Source of the DNA: CAVTND01 sp963735955
GTDB taxonomy: Bacteria > Pseudomonadota > Gammaproteobacteria > Burkholderiales > Burkholderiaceae_F
Assembly: GCA_963735955.1 (NCBI GenBank)
Contig: CAVTND010000025.1
Location: 53,653-117,652 of the forward strand
Length of the DNA stretch: 64,000 nt
Reading direction: 5' to 3'
Part shown: one piece after another, positions 1-8,938 of the stretch
How positions within the stretch are numbered: position 1 is the first letter of the stretch
How the letters are laid out: each line of letters starts with the position of its first letter
Notes under the pieces: model-generated
The model's input: only the letters and a program-made list of their open reading frames with translations
What the model was told of the DNA's origin: nothing
The model's database searches: none
Program-made: the position numbers and the translations under genes

Positions 1-67
1 TGCCATTCGGTGGCTGACCAGGCAAGGCAAGCGATCAACTGAGACCCGCGGCCCGAACCAGGGAGAA

Positions 68-418
68 CTAGCCTGGCTCCACGTAAGTGAAGAAAATGTT
101 TGGCGACAAACTCTCAACCGGGCTTAAGGTCGACAAGATGCCATCGGGCGCCAGCGTGACTTCTCGTGGCAAAGGGCTGCTGGAAGGAGCCAAAGCGAAA
201 GTGCCTCCGCGCAGGACGTTGGGCGGCAGGGTATTTGAAAGGTCGATGTTGCCCTGAAAGCCAGCGATGAAATACAGCGGCGACGGATCCCACACGGCAG
301 GCGCCGCAAGCGCTGTCGGCGGGGTTCCGGCCGGAGCCGCTGATCCACCGCAACCAAGCAAGCCTACACCGCCCGCCCCGGAGATCCCCGCCACAATCAG
401 AAACTGCCTGCGCTCCAT
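68..418 (-). CDS. Small putative lipoprotein, function unknown
   Basis: This encodes 116 residues. The N-terminus begins MERRQFLIVAG, with a twin arginine followed by a hydrophobic stretch and a lipobox-like LLGC at about residues 20-23. This suggests export, possibly through Tat, and lipidation on the cysteine. After the cysteine comes a Gly/Ala/Pro-rich linker and then a short region without a recognised domain. A purine-rich AAAGGCAGGG lies just before the ATG. The gene is separate from the liv genes downstream on the same strand. The family is not recognised; the signal is seen, the location is inferred. Confidence 0.6.
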   Translation of the reverse strand: MERRQFLIVAGISGAGGVGLLGCGGSAAPAGTPPTALAAPAVWDPSPLYFIAGFQGNIDLSNTLPPNVLRGGTFALAPSSSPLPREVTLAPDGILSTLSPVESLSPNIFFTYVEPG

Positions 419-683
419 CCCTGCCTTTGTTGCTGTGATACCAGAGCTGCCTGATCAAAGGCGGCAATCCTAGCCTTGCTTTGATGAGGCTTCGTGTGGC
501 GAAGTTCCGATCTTCATACCCTTGTCTTCGTCATTGCCTCGGCCCGGCCGCCGTCTCGTCGTATTCTCCCCCTGTCCAACTCAACCGCGTGCCGCAGGAG
601 TAGGCCGGCTCTACGACTCCCGTGGCTCCGGACTTGAATCGGATACAAGCTCGGCATCCCGCCCGGCGCGCACTGTGGTTCGC

Positions 684-1424
684 TTAGGCCGCGCCACCGA
701 GTCCGAGATAGCTTTCGGCAACCCGCCGATCGGTCGCAAGTTCACGCGCGGGTCCATCGAGCGCGATCTCGCCGGTTTCCAGCACGTAGGCATGGTCGGC
801 GATCTGCAGCGCCGCCCGCGCGTTCTGCTCGACCAGCAGGATCGAAACTCCGCGCCGCTTGAGTTCGACGATGATGTGGAAGATCTCGCGCACAATCAGC
901 GGCGCGAGGCCAAGCGAGGGCTCGTCCAGCATCAGCAGGCGCGGTCGGGCCATCAGCGCGCGGCCGACCGCAAGCATCTGCCGTTCGCCTCCCGACAGGG
1001 TCCCTGCCAGCTGCGCCCGCCGCTCCTGCAGCCGGGGAAACAAGGCGAAAACCTCGCTCATGGTCGTGCCGTGATCGCGCACGCCACTGCGGTAGCGCTG
1101 GAATGCGCCGAGCAGCAGGTTGTCCTCGACACTCATCTCGGCGAACAACTCGCGCTTTTCCGGCACCAGCGTCATGCCGAGCTTGACCTTGTCTTCGACC
1201 GTGGCCATGGTCCGCGTGCCGTCGAACTGAATGTGTCCGCGCGCCTCGCCATTGGCGGGCAATACGCCCATGATCGCGGCCAACAGCGTGGTCTTGCCCG
1301 CCCCGTTCGGGCCGATGACGGTCACGATCTGACCGCGTTCCACGGTGAGGCTGGCGTTGTGCAGGGCCTCGACCTTGCCGTAGGCCACCGAGACGTCGCG
1401 CACCTCGAGCAGGCGATCGCTCAT
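684..1424 (-). CDS. livF: Branched-chain-type ABC transporter ATP-binding protein LivF
   Basis: This 246-residue ATPase carries Walker A GPNGAGKTT at residues 38-46, the signature LSGGERQ at 143-149 and Walker B LLMLDEP at 163-169, followed by SLGLAP, which is typical of LivF. It would energise uptake together with the LivG half of the upstream fusion. Its start overlaps the end of livMG by four bases (ATGA), so translation is probably coupled. Being transcribed with a transporter next to the paa genes suggests an aromatic acid such as phenylacetate as substrate, rather than leucine; that is inference. Confidence 0.93.
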   Translation of the reverse strand: MSDRLLEVRDVSVAYGKVEALHNASLTVERGQIVTVIGPNGAGKTTLLAAIMGVLPANGEARGHIQFDGTRTMATVEDKVKLGMTLVPEKRELFAEMSVEDNLLLGAFQRYRSGVRDHGTTMSEVFALFPRLQERRAQLAGTLSGGERQMLAVGRALMARPRLLMLDEPSLGLAPLIVREIFHIIVELKRRGVSILLVEQNARAALQIADHAYVLETGEIALDGPARELATDRRVAESYLGLGGAA

Positions 1425-3238
1425 GCCGCATCCTTTTCGTCGACGCCACCGAGGTAGGCCTCGAGGACGCGCGGATCGCGCTGCACGTCTCGCGGCAGGC
1501 CGGCGGCAATCTTCTGTCCGAAGTCCATGACCGATACACGATCGACCAGGCCCATCACGAAGTCCATGTCGTGTTCGACCAGCAGGATCGCCATCCCTTC
1601 TGCTTTCAGTTTTCGCAGCAGTTCTGCCAGGGCTCGTTTCTCGAGATAGCGCAGGCCCGCCGCAGGCTCGTCGAGCAGCAGCAGGCAGGGGTCCGATGCA
1701 AGCGCTCGCGCAATTTCCAACAGTCGCTGCTTGCCGAGCGGCAGTGAGCCGGCCGCATCAAACATGTGATCGGCGAGGCCGACGCGTTCGATCTGCCGCG
1801 CCGCTTCGGTGAGCAGACGCGCTTCCTGCCGTCGGTCTAGGCGCCAGGCCGCGGCAAACACGCCGCTCATGAGACTCGGCTTGGAGCGCCGGTGTGCGCC
1901 GATCGCGACGTTGTCGAGCACGCTCATCTGCGGCAACAGTCGTACGTGCTGGAAAGTGCGTGACAGGCCGAGCTTTGCGATGTCCCGCGAGATCATGCCC
2001 GCCACCTCGCGACCGCGAAAACGCACGCTACCGGAGCTTGGCTCCAACACGCCCGAAATCAGATTGAACATCGTGCTCTTGCCGGCACCGTTGGGACCGA
2101 TCAGTGCGGCGATCTCGCCTGCGGCGACCTGGATATCCATTTCATTGACTGCGACCAGACCTCCGAAGCGCCGGGTCGCGCCGCGAACTTCGAGCAGCAC
2201 TGCGCCGGCCGCCGGCACCGAGTCACGATCAAGCGCCGGCGCGGCCGGAACGACGCTGCGCTGGCCACGCGCAATCGACACGCGCCGTGCGATCGCGGCC
2301 CACAGGCCGTCCGGTGCACGCTGAAGGATGACCACCATCAGCACTCCGAACACGATGACCTCGAAATTGCCGGCCTGGCCGACGATCGCCGGCAGGATGT
2401 CCTGCAACCACTGCTTGGACACGGTGATGACCGTGGCACCCAGCAACGCGCCCCAGACATGACCGGCGCCACCGACCACTGCCATGAACAGGTACTCGAT
2501 GCCCATGGGCAGCGAAAATGGCGTCGGATTGACGAAGCGCTGCATGTGCGCATAGAGCCAACCCGATGCGCTGGCCATCAAGGCCGCCAGCACGAAGGCC
2601 ACCATGCGCGACGCCGCGGTATTGACCCCCATGGCCTCGGCCATGATGCGACCGCCCTTGAGAGCGCGGATCGCGCGGCCTTCGCGCGAGTCGAGCAGGT
2701 TGCTGGTGGTCACTACTCCCAGCAACAGGAAAGCCCAGATCAGCCAGTAGATCTGGCGGCCGGATTCTAGGCTGATGCCGAACAGCGTGATTGGCGGGAT
2801 GCCGGTCAGTCCCGTGTGGCCGCCAAGCGTCGATGAAGTACCGAAGTAAAACGACAGGCTGATTCCCCAGGCGATGGTGCCCAACGGCAGATAGTGACCG
2901 GAGAGCTTGAGCGTCAGCGAGCCGAGACCGATGGCGACCACCAGCGACAGCAGCAGTCCGGCTATCAAGGTCAGCCACGGCGAGACACCAATCCACGCGA
3001 GCCAGCCCGGCAAATCCGTCACGGTCGTCAGCACCGCAGTCGTGTAGGCGCCCAACCCGACGAAGGCCGCCTGGCCGAACGAGGTCAGGCCACCAACTCC
3101 GGTGAGCAGCACCAGACCGAGTGTGACAAGCGCGTACAGCCCAATGTAATTGGCCAGCGTAATCGTGAACTCAGGCAGCACGAACGGCGCCATGCCTGCG
3201 AAGGCCAGGAACGCGATCTGCAGCAGCCGCCTGTTCAT
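1421..3238 (-). CDS. livM/livG: LivM-LivG fusion: permease plus ATP-binding protein
   Basis: This is a 605-residue fusion. Residues 1 to about 320 are a LivM permease with many membrane segments and the motif GVGGLTSFGQAAFVGLGAY. After a linker of about 30 residues, the LivG ATPase shows Walker A GPNGAGKST, the signature-like LPLGKQRLLEIARAL and Walker B LLLLDEPAAGL. No stop codon or frameshift separates the two halves. Such fusions are known in Betaproteobacteria. It lies between livH (19 bp upstream) and livF (4 bp overlap) and supplies one permease and one ATPase to the inner-membrane complex. Confidence 0.93.
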   Translation of the reverse strand: MNRRLLQIAFLAFAGMAPFVLPEFTITLANYIGLYALVTLGLVLLTGVGGLTSFGQAAFVGLGAYTTAVLTTVTDLPGWLAWIGVSPWLTLIAGLLLSLVVAIGLGSLTLKLSGHYLPLGTIAWGISLSFYFGTSSTLGGHTGLTGIPPITLFGISLESGRQIYWLIWAFLLLGVVTTSNLLDSREGRAIRALKGGRIMAEAMGVNTAASRMVAFVLAALMASASGWLYAHMQRFVNPTPFSLPMGIEYLFMAVVGGAGHVWGALLGATVITVSKQWLQDILPAIVGQAGNFEVIVFGVLMVVILQRAPDGLWAAIARRVSIARGQRSVVPAAPALDRDSVPAAGAVLLEVRGATRRFGGLVAVNEMDIQVAAGEIAALIGPNGAGKSTMFNLISGVLEPSSGSVRFRGREVAGMISRDIAKLGLSRTFQHVRLLPQMSVLDNVAIGAHRRSKPSLMSGVFAAAWRLDRRQEARLLTEAARQIERVGLADHMFDAAGSLPLGKQRLLEIARALASDPCLLLLDEPAAGLRYLEKRALAELLRKLKAEGMAILLVEHDMDFVMGLVDRVSVMDFGQKIAAGLPRDVQRDPRVLEAYLGGVDEKDAA

Positions 3239-3257
3239 GTTGGTGGCCGTGCGGGTC

Positions 3258-4295
3258 TCATTCGTCCTCCTCGATCGAGTGCTTCCTGATCGAGCGCCAG
3301 ATCAACACCGGGATGATCAGCGTGAAGACGATCATTTCCTTGTAGGCGCTGGCCCAGAACGACGAGTAAGCCTCCAGCAGGCCCACCAGGAGAGCGCCCG
3401 CCGCGGCCACCGGATAACTGGCCAGGCCACCGATGATCGCGCCGACGAATCCTTTCAGGCCGATCAGGAAGCCTGTGTCGTAGTAGATGGTGGTGATCGG
3501 CGCGATGAGGATGCCGGAAAATGCACCGATCAAGGCACAGAGAAGGAATGAGAGCTTGCCAGCAAACTCGGTTGGGATTCCCATCAGCCGCGCGCCGGTG
3601 CGATTGATCGCCGTCGCGCGCAGCGCCTTGCCGTAGAAACTGCGCTCGAAGAACAGATAGAGCAACACGATCAGCGTCGCCGAGCAGGCGACCACCCAAA
3701 GTGTCTGGGCACTTGCAGTGAGCACGCCGACTTCGATCGTGCCGTCCGAAAATGGCGGCGTGCGCGAGCCCTCGGCGCCGAACGCCACCAGTCCAAGACC
3801 CACCATGGCGAGGTGCACCGCCACAGAAACGATCAGCAGATTCAACACCGGAGCCTCGGCGATCGGCTGGAACGCGAGCCGATAGATCATTGGTCCCAGC
3901 GGCACTACGATCGCCAGCGCGAGCAGGATCTGCAGCGGCATCACCAGCGCTTGCGCCGTGCCGAACTTCAGCATTCCCAGCAAAAGCAGTGGATACGCAA
4001 GGTTCCAGGCCAGCATCGCCGGAACACGGCGCCAATTTCGAGTTCGCGCGGCCGCGATCAGCTCGACACCAGCGACCAGGGCGCCCGCAAGAATCAGCAG
4101 GCCGACCGTTCCGGGTATCCGACCGGCCTGCAGGGCCACCAGCGTAAGGGCGCCGTAGGCAACGAACTCGCCTTGCGGAATGAAGATGACGCGTGTGACG
4201 GCGAAGGCGAGCACCAGCGCCAGAGCAAGCAGGGCGTAGATCGCGCCATTGGTGATGCCGTCCTGCGCGAGCAGGAGGGCGATGTCCAGATTCAT
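3258..4295 (-). CDS. livH: Branched-chain-type ABC transporter permease LivH
   Basis: This encodes 345 residues, nearly all hydrophobic, starting MNLDIALLLAQDGITNGAIYALLALALVLAF as in LivH permeases. The characteristic cytoplasmic loop RATAINRTGARLMGIP, where the ATPase docks, is present. It is longer than typical LivH (about 300 residues) because of an extra stretch near residues 60-110. It is the first gene of livH-livMG-livF, and the gap before the divergent gene at 4474 is the likely promoter region. The substrate is inferred to be an aromatic acid from its proximity to paa genes. Confidence 0.9.
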   Translation of the reverse strand: MNLDIALLLAQDGITNGAIYALLALALVLAFAVTRVIFIPQGEFVAYGALTLVALQAGRIPGTVGLLILAGALVAGVELIAAARTRNWRRVPAMLAWNLAYPLLLLGMLKFGTAQALVMPLQILLALAIVVPLGPMIYRLAFQPIAEAPVLNLLIVSVAVHLAMVGLGLVAFGAEGSRTPPFSDGTIEVGVLTASAQTLWVVACSATLIVLLYLFFERSFYGKALRATAINRTGARLMGIPTEFAGKLSFLLCALIGAFSGILIAPITTIYYDTGFLIGLKGFVGAIIGGLASYPVAAAGALLVGLLEAYSSFWASAYKEMIVFTLIIPVLIWRSIRKHSIEEDE

Positions 4296-4473
4296 GCAGC
4301 GCGAGTGTACGCAGAGGGTACGTCGGGACCACTACTGTTCTGTACGCGGATCACGGAGCTGCGCGGCGGCCGTTCAAGTGCCGCTTACCGAAGTTGGGGA
4401 TTGCTGGACTACCGAAGCGCGCGCATCGTTTCGTCGCCCGCCACCTCGACGGACATCAGAGAGGGAGATCGCA

Positions 4474-4782
4474 ATGGCTACTGCACGTCGTTCGGATGTG
4501 GTTGCAATTGGAACGTTGTCGAAGTCGATCAGCAAGGCAGTTGCTCTCGCTGCGAAGCGCCATGATGTCGTCTTTGGCCCGGACAATCTGATCGTCAACT
4601 GGGAAATCCTTGGCCGCATCCTGCGCGAGATGAACCTTGCCGGCCGCGACACGCGGCTCGACGTCGCGACGACAGTGCTGAAGAACATTCCGGGCGCGCG
4701 GGGCCAGCCGGTGGTGACCCGGTTCGGCAAGGACATCCTGGTCGGTTACATCGAGCGCGTCGGCAATCAGGTTCGGTTCTAG
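4474..4782 (+). CDS. Conserved-looking hypothetical protein, 102 residues
   Basis: I do not recognise the family. The product is 102 residues, starts MATARRSDVVAIG, has no signal peptide or membrane segment, and looks like a small alpha/beta cytoplasmic protein with a positively charged N-terminus. The ATG at 4474 was chosen because AGAGAGGGAGA lies directly upstream and because longer in-frame starts would overlap the livH start. It is followed after 8 bp by a cysteine-rich gene on the same strand, so the two are probably cotranscribed. The pair splits the liv cluster into livHMGF and livK. Confidence 0.7.
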   Translation: MATARRSDVVAIGTLSKSISKAVALAAKRHDVVFGPDNLIVNWEILGRILREMNLAGRDTRLDVATTVLKNIPGARGQPVVTRFGKDILVGYIERVGNQVRF

Positions 4783-4790
4783 GTTCCACC

Positions 4791-5237
4791 ATGCCCGCAG
4801 GCTTGACTGAAGGCCCGGGTACAGGCCGTGGCTACGACTGTCCGAGCGCTCAGCCCGACATGGAGGGCGCTCGGCCGTTCGGAGTTATTTCCGGAACGGT
4901 CGGGGAAACACGCATCGCGTTCTTCAAGAAGTCGGCGCTCGATGGATTCGACTGGCGGGACCAGTTCTCGACGACTGACGCGACACGGGTCTTTCGATTC
5001 GGCGCGCGTTGCGAGGAGCATCGGTGCAGCCACTTCAACGGCTCAACGTGTTCGCTGGGTGCGCGCGTCAAGGAAGGGCTCCCCGCCGTGGTCGATGCTC
5101 TGCCAAGCTGTTTGATCCGGCCGAAATGTCGCTGGTACGCCGAACAGGGCGGCGAAGTCTGCCTGCGGTGCCCTCAGGTCGTCACGATGATTCCGCAAGC
5201 AGAATCGACGCTCAACGCCGTCGCCGCCGTGCGGTGA
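4791..5237 (+). CDS. Cysteine-rich protein, putative metal or Fe-S binding, function unknown
   Basis: This encodes 148 residues. The C-terminal half contains seven cysteines in two groups: C-x4-C-x7-C (CEEHRCSHFNGSTC) and C-x4-C-x9-C-x2-C (CLIRPKC, then CLRCPQVVT), with a nearby histidine. This spacing suggests a bound metal or Fe-S cluster, but I cannot assign a known family. There is no signal peptide. It lies 8 bp after the 102-residue gene and converges with the NTF2-like gene that ends 20 bp away. The codon pattern matches the neighbours and no frameshift is seen. Confidence 0.65.
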   Translation: MPAGLTEGPGTGRGYDCPSAQPDMEGARPFGVISGTVGETRIAFFKKSALDGFDWRDQFSTTDATRVFRFGARCEEHRCSHFNGSTCSLGARVKEGLPAVVDALPSCLIRPKCRWYAEQGGEVCLRCPQVVTMIPQAESTLNAVAAVR

Positions 5238-5256
5238 GTCCGCCGCGAATCGCAGC

Positions 5257-5778
5257 TTATTTCTTTGCTGCCGGCGCTGCCGCCGGTGGCGGTGCGGGTG
5301 GAGCAATGGGCGCGTCCGCATTCCAGGTATCGCGGATGTAGAGCCACTTTCCGTCCTTCTTGCGAGAGACCGAGAGAAACTTGCCGGTCTCGACGACGGC
5401 GCCCTTCACGGTGACTTTATACGTACCTGATTCCCAACCCATGGCGCCTGAGACACCGACATCGGTTTTGGGATCGACAACAAAGACCGCACCGGCGGCT
5501 TTCGAGGCAGCGATGTCCTTGGTGAAAAATTCCAGAATCGCCGCCCGTCCGCGGACGCCCGCCGCGCCCGGTGGCAGTAGAAGAGCGTCTTCGGCGTACT
5601 GCGCGGCCACCGCTTTCGCGTCTCCACCGTTGTACGCCTTCTCCCAGCTTGCGGTTTGTGCGCGGATGGCAGCCTCATCCGCACTCGCCGCTGAGGCGGC
5701 GTGCGCAAGACTCACCATAGCGCTCACCAATGCGACGATTCCAGCAGTACGCCACGACGACTTCTTGTATCGATTCAT
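5257..5778 (-). CDS. Exported NTF2-like (SnoaL/DUF4440-type) protein
   Basis: This is a 173-residue protein. Residues 1 to about 28 form a signal peptide ending near SLAHAASA. The rest follows the NTF2-like pattern: a helix with ASWEKAYNGGDAKAVAAQYAEDALLLPPG, then strands ending in KDGKWLYIRDTWN. Such domains bind small ligands or act as unusual hydrolases or isomerases; the true role here is unknown. A Pro/Ala-rich tail follows. It lies downstream of livK on the same strand with a 65-bp gap and could be cotranscribed. Confidence 0.75.
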   Translation of the reverse strand: MNRYKKSSWRTAGIVALVSAMVSLAHAASAASADEAAIRAQTASWEKAYNGGDAKAVAAQYAEDALLLPPGAAGVRGRAAILEFFTKDIAASKAAGAVFVVDPKTDVGVSGAMGWESGTYKVTVKGAVVETGKFLSVSRKKDGKWLYIRDTWNADAPIAPPAPPPAAAPAAKK

Positions 5779-5843
5779 TCACACTTCCCCGTTGAGTTTT
5801 GATTTGACAGTAGCCCGGACCGCGTCGCCAAGCGCCTCCGATC

Positions 5844-6995
5844 CTACTTCTGCAGCACCCAGGTGCCGTCCTTGATCTGAACCATGACGGCAGCGCGCTG
5901 ATCGAGGCCGAGGTGATCCTTCGGGCTCATGTTGAAGATGCCATGCGCACCGGCCGCGTTCTGCACGCCTTCCAGCGCGTCACGCAAGGCAGCGCGGAAC
6001 TCCTTCGTGCCCGGCTGGCCCTTCTTCAGGGCGATCGGAATCGCGACCTGAAGCAGCACGGCAGTGTCCCAGGCGTGCGCGCCGAAGGTCGAGACGCTGC
6101 CCTTGCCGTGCACCGCCTCATAGGCAGCGATATACGCCAGCGCGCTCTTCTTGACCGGGTGGTCATTCGGCAGTTGCGCGGCAACCAGGACCGGTCCGGC
6201 CGGCAGGAAGGTACCTTCGCAGTCCTTGCCGCAGACGCGCAGGAAGTCGTTGTTGGCCACGCCATGGGTCTGATAGATCTTGCCGGCGTAACCGCGCTCC
6301 TTCAGCGTCTTTTGGGGCAAGGCAGCCGGCGTGCCGGCGCCGGCGATCAGAATGGCATCGGGCTTGGCCGCCATCAGCTTCAGCACCTGTCCTGTGACCG
6401 AAGTGTCATTGCGCTGGAAACGCTCGTTGGCGACGATCTTCAGTCCGCGCGTTTCGGCAATCTTGCTGAACTCGCTCCACCATCCTTCGCCGTAGGCGTC
6501 GGCAAAGCCGATGAAGCCGACGGTCTTGATGCCCTGGTCAAGCATGTGGCCGACGATGACGAGCGCCATCTGCTGGTCGTTCTGCGGTGTCTTGAACACC
6601 CAGCGTTTCTTGGCGTCGACCGGCTCGATGATGCGGGCCGAGGCAGCCATCGCGATCATCGGTGTTTCGCTTTCGGCCACGACATCGATCATCGCCAGCG
6701 AGTTCGGGGTTATGGTCGAACCCACGATGACATCGACCTTGTCTTCGGAGATCAGCTTGCGGGTGTTCTTGACCGCGGTCGTCGTATCCGATGCGTCATC
6801 GAGCACGATGAACACCACCTTGCGCCCGCCGATTGTCTGAGGCAACAGGGGGAAGGTGTTGCGTTCCGGGATGCCGAGCGAGGCGGCCGGCCCGGTGGCC
6901 GACACCGTAACCCCGACCTTGACGTTCTGCGCAAGTGCCACACCGGCGCACAGTACGGCTGCGGCCGTGGCAAGAATCTTCATGGCGTGTTTCAT
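5844..6995 (-). CDS. livK: Periplasmic substrate-binding protein of the Liv-type ABC transporter
   Basis: This is a 383-residue type I periplasmic binding protein (Peripla_BP_6 family). The ATG at 6995 was chosen because GAGGAGA sits seven bases upstream and it yields the signal peptide MKHAMKILATAAAVLCAGVALAQ; an upstream in-frame extension to 7145 lacks such support. The mature domain starts NVKVGVTVSATGPAASLG, as in LivK-like proteins from aromatic catabolic clusters. It follows paaJ by 76 bp on the same strand, which ties the transporter to phenylacetate degradation. Confidence 0.9.
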   Translation of the reverse strand: MKHAMKILATAAAVLCAGVALAQNVKVGVTVSATGPAASLGIPERNTFPLLPQTIGGRKVVFIVLDDASDTTTAVKNTRKLISEDKVDVIVGSTITPNSLAMIDVVAESETPMIAMAASARIIEPVDAKKRWVFKTPQNDQQMALVIVGHMLDQGIKTVGFIGFADAYGEGWWSEFSKIAETRGLKIVANERFQRNDTSVTGQVLKLMAAKPDAILIAGAGTPAALPQKTLKERGYAGKIYQTHGVANNDFLRVCGKDCEGTFLPAGPVLVAAQLPNDHPVKKSALAYIAAYEAVHGKGSVSTFGAHAWDTAVLLQVAIPIALKKGQPGTKEFRAALRDALEGVQNAAGAHGIFNMSPKDHLGLDQRAAVMVQIKDGTWVLQK

Positions 6996-7071
6996 CTGTC
7001 TCCTCGTTTCTGTCATTTGACGTGCGCTTGGTGCGTCCCACCCTGGAATCGGCAGGCGCATCAGACCAAAT

Positions 7072-8271
7072 TCAGACCCGTTCAACAAGCAGGGCAATCC
7101 CCTGCCCGACCCCGATGCACATGGTGGCGAGCGCATAGCGACCATCGACCTGCTTCAGTTGGCGCGCCGCTGTCAGCGCGATCCGCGCACCCGAAGCGCC
7201 CAGCGGATGCCCAAGCGCAATGGCGCCGCCGTTCGGATTGACCTGCGCGGCGTCATCCGGCAGGCCAAGCCGGCGCGTCACTGCGAGGGCCTGGGCCGCA
7301 AAAGCCTCGTTCAGTTCGATGACGTCGATATCGCTGATCTTCAGTTGATGCCGTGCGAGCAATTTCTGAACCGCCGGCGCCGGTCCGATTCCCATGATGC
7401 GCGGCGGCACCCCGGCCGTGGCCGCGCCTGCGATGCGGGCGATCGGTGTCAGCCCGTACCTGCCGGCCGCATGTCCGTTGGCGATCAGAAGCGCCACCGC
7501 GCCGTCGTTGATGCCCGAGGCGTTGCCTGCGGTCACCGTGCCATCGGGCCTCACCACAGGCTTGAGTTTCGCCAGGGCTTCGAGCGTGGTCGCACGCGGA
7601 TGCTCATCGACCGCAATAACGGTGTCGCCCTTCTTTCCGGACAGGGTCACGGCAACGATCTCACCGACGAAGTAGCCATGCGCCTGCGCCGCCGCGCAGC
7701 GCGACTGCGAACGCAGTGCAAAGGCGTCCTGGTCGGCGCGCGCAATGCCGAATTCGGCGGCAACGTTTTCTGCTGTTTCTGGCATCGAGTCGATTCCGAA
7801 CTCGGCATTGAGCCGGGCGTTGACGAAGCGCCAGCCGAGCGTGGTGTCATAGACTGCATTGCCGCGCGAGTACGCCGAGTCGGCCTTGGGCATCACGAAG
7901 GGCGCGCGTGTCATGCCCTCGACGCCGCCCGCAATCATCAGTTCCGCTTCGCCGGCGGCAATGGCCCGTGCGCAGATTGCCAGCGCATCGAGGCTGGAGC
8001 CGCAAAGACGATTGACCGTGGCTGCGGGCACTGAGTCCGGCAGTCCCGCCAGCAGCACTGCCATGCGGGCAACGTTCCGGTTGTCTTCACCCGCCTGATT
8101 GGCGCAGCCGAAGTACACATCGTCGACCGCGGCCCAATCGAGACTCGAATGGCGGGCGATCAGCGCCTTCAGTGGAAGCGCAGCCAGGTCATCTGTGCGC
8201 ACTCCGGCGAGGGCTCCGCCATAGCGGCCAATCGGAGTGCGCAGGCCATCGCAGAGAAAGACTTCGTTCAT
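7072..8271 (-). CDS. paaJ: 3-oxoadipyl-CoA thiolase PaaJ (PcaF-like)
   Basis: This 399-residue thiolase would split 3-oxoadipyl-CoA into succinyl-CoA and acetyl-CoA, the last step of phenylacetate degradation. The nucleophilic cysteine is C90 in RLCGSS, the histidine is in GHPLGASG (about H355) and the second cysteine in CIGVGQG (about C385). The N-terminus FLCDGLRTPIGRYGGAL is typical of PaaJ/PcaF, and the length is normal. Its start overlaps the tetR stop by four bases. A general acetyl-CoA acetyltransferase is the alternative, but the operon context favours PaaJ. Confidence 0.9.
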   Translation of the reverse strand: MNEVFLCDGLRTPIGRYGGALAGVRTDDLAALPLKALIARHSSLDWAAVDDVYFGCANQAGEDNRNVARMAVLLAGLPDSVPAATVNRLCGSSLDALAICARAIAAGEAELMIAGGVEGMTRAPFVMPKADSAYSRGNAVYDTTLGWRFVNARLNAEFGIDSMPETAENVAAEFGIARADQDAFALRSQSRCAAAQAHGYFVGEIVAVTLSGKKGDTVIAVDEHPRATTLEALAKLKPVVRPDGTVTAGNASGINDGAVALLIANGHAAGRYGLTPIARIAGAATAGVPPRIMGIGPAPAVQKLLARHQLKISDIDVIELNEAFAAQALAVTRRLGLPDDAAQVNPNGGAIALGHPLGASGARIALTAARQLKQVDGRYALATMCIGVGQGIALLVERV

Positions 8272-8934
8272 GCGCTCGCCTTCATTGAACCAGCAGTCCG
8301 GGCGGTCCGTGCCGGCCGAGCTTTCCTGAAATGGTTCGGCGCCCGCACGCGGCCGACTCCGCCGAGAAACAGATCCGCCACCACCGGCGCCATGTCTGCG
8401 TAGCTCAGCGGTCCCTGTTCCTTGAACCAGGTGAAGGTCCAGTTGATCATGCCGAACAGGATCATCGTCAGGGGCTTGACCATGCTCGCGCGATCGATTC
8501 CAGGTGCCAGCCGCGCGATCACATCGGCAAATCCCTGCACTACACGTCGCTCACGGGCCCGGACGCGCGTCCTGTGAGTCCGGCCCAGATACTTGACGTC
8601 CTGCACCAGCACGCGATGGCGAGCCGCTGAATGCTCATACTCGGCCATGAAGGCCTCGATCAGGCGGCGCAGCTGGGCCGCCGCCGGCAAGGCGCTCGGC
8701 GGTGACCTCGTCGACGATCGAGTTCAGCCCTTCGACGTAGCTCTCCGCGATATCCGCGAGCAGATGCTCCTTGTCGCGGTAGTAGTGGTACATCAGCGCC
8801 TTCGACACACCGCAGGCGCGGGCGAGATCGGCGACCGATGCGGAGGCATAGCCCCGGTCGGCGAACAGCTGGGTGGCCGCATCGCGGATCGCCGCGCGCT
8901 GCGATTCGAAACTTGCTGCCTTCGAGCGGGCCAC
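8268..8934 (-). CDS. paaR: TetR-family regulator, probable PaaR (frameshifted near 8690)
   Basis: The N-terminal half (from GTG 8934) has the TetR helix-turn-helix, with VADLARACGVSKALMYHYYRDKEHLL at about residues 32-57. At about 8690 the frame changes by one extra base; the rest (PAAAQLRRLIEAFMAEYEH to KASA) completes the ligand-binding domain. Joined, the product is about 222 residues, normal for TetR. It lies between paaE and paaJ with 4-bp contacts. In related bacteria such a regulator (PaaR) represses paa genes until phenylacetyl-CoA binds. The shift is likely a sequence error, since both halves are well conserved. Confidence 0.85.
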
Positions 8935-8938
8935 CTGG

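Noticed and set aside
522..1457. Long open frame on the plus strand, antisense to livF
   Set aside because: It has no recognisable protein pattern and exactly covers the well-supported livF; long antisense frames are expected at this GC content.
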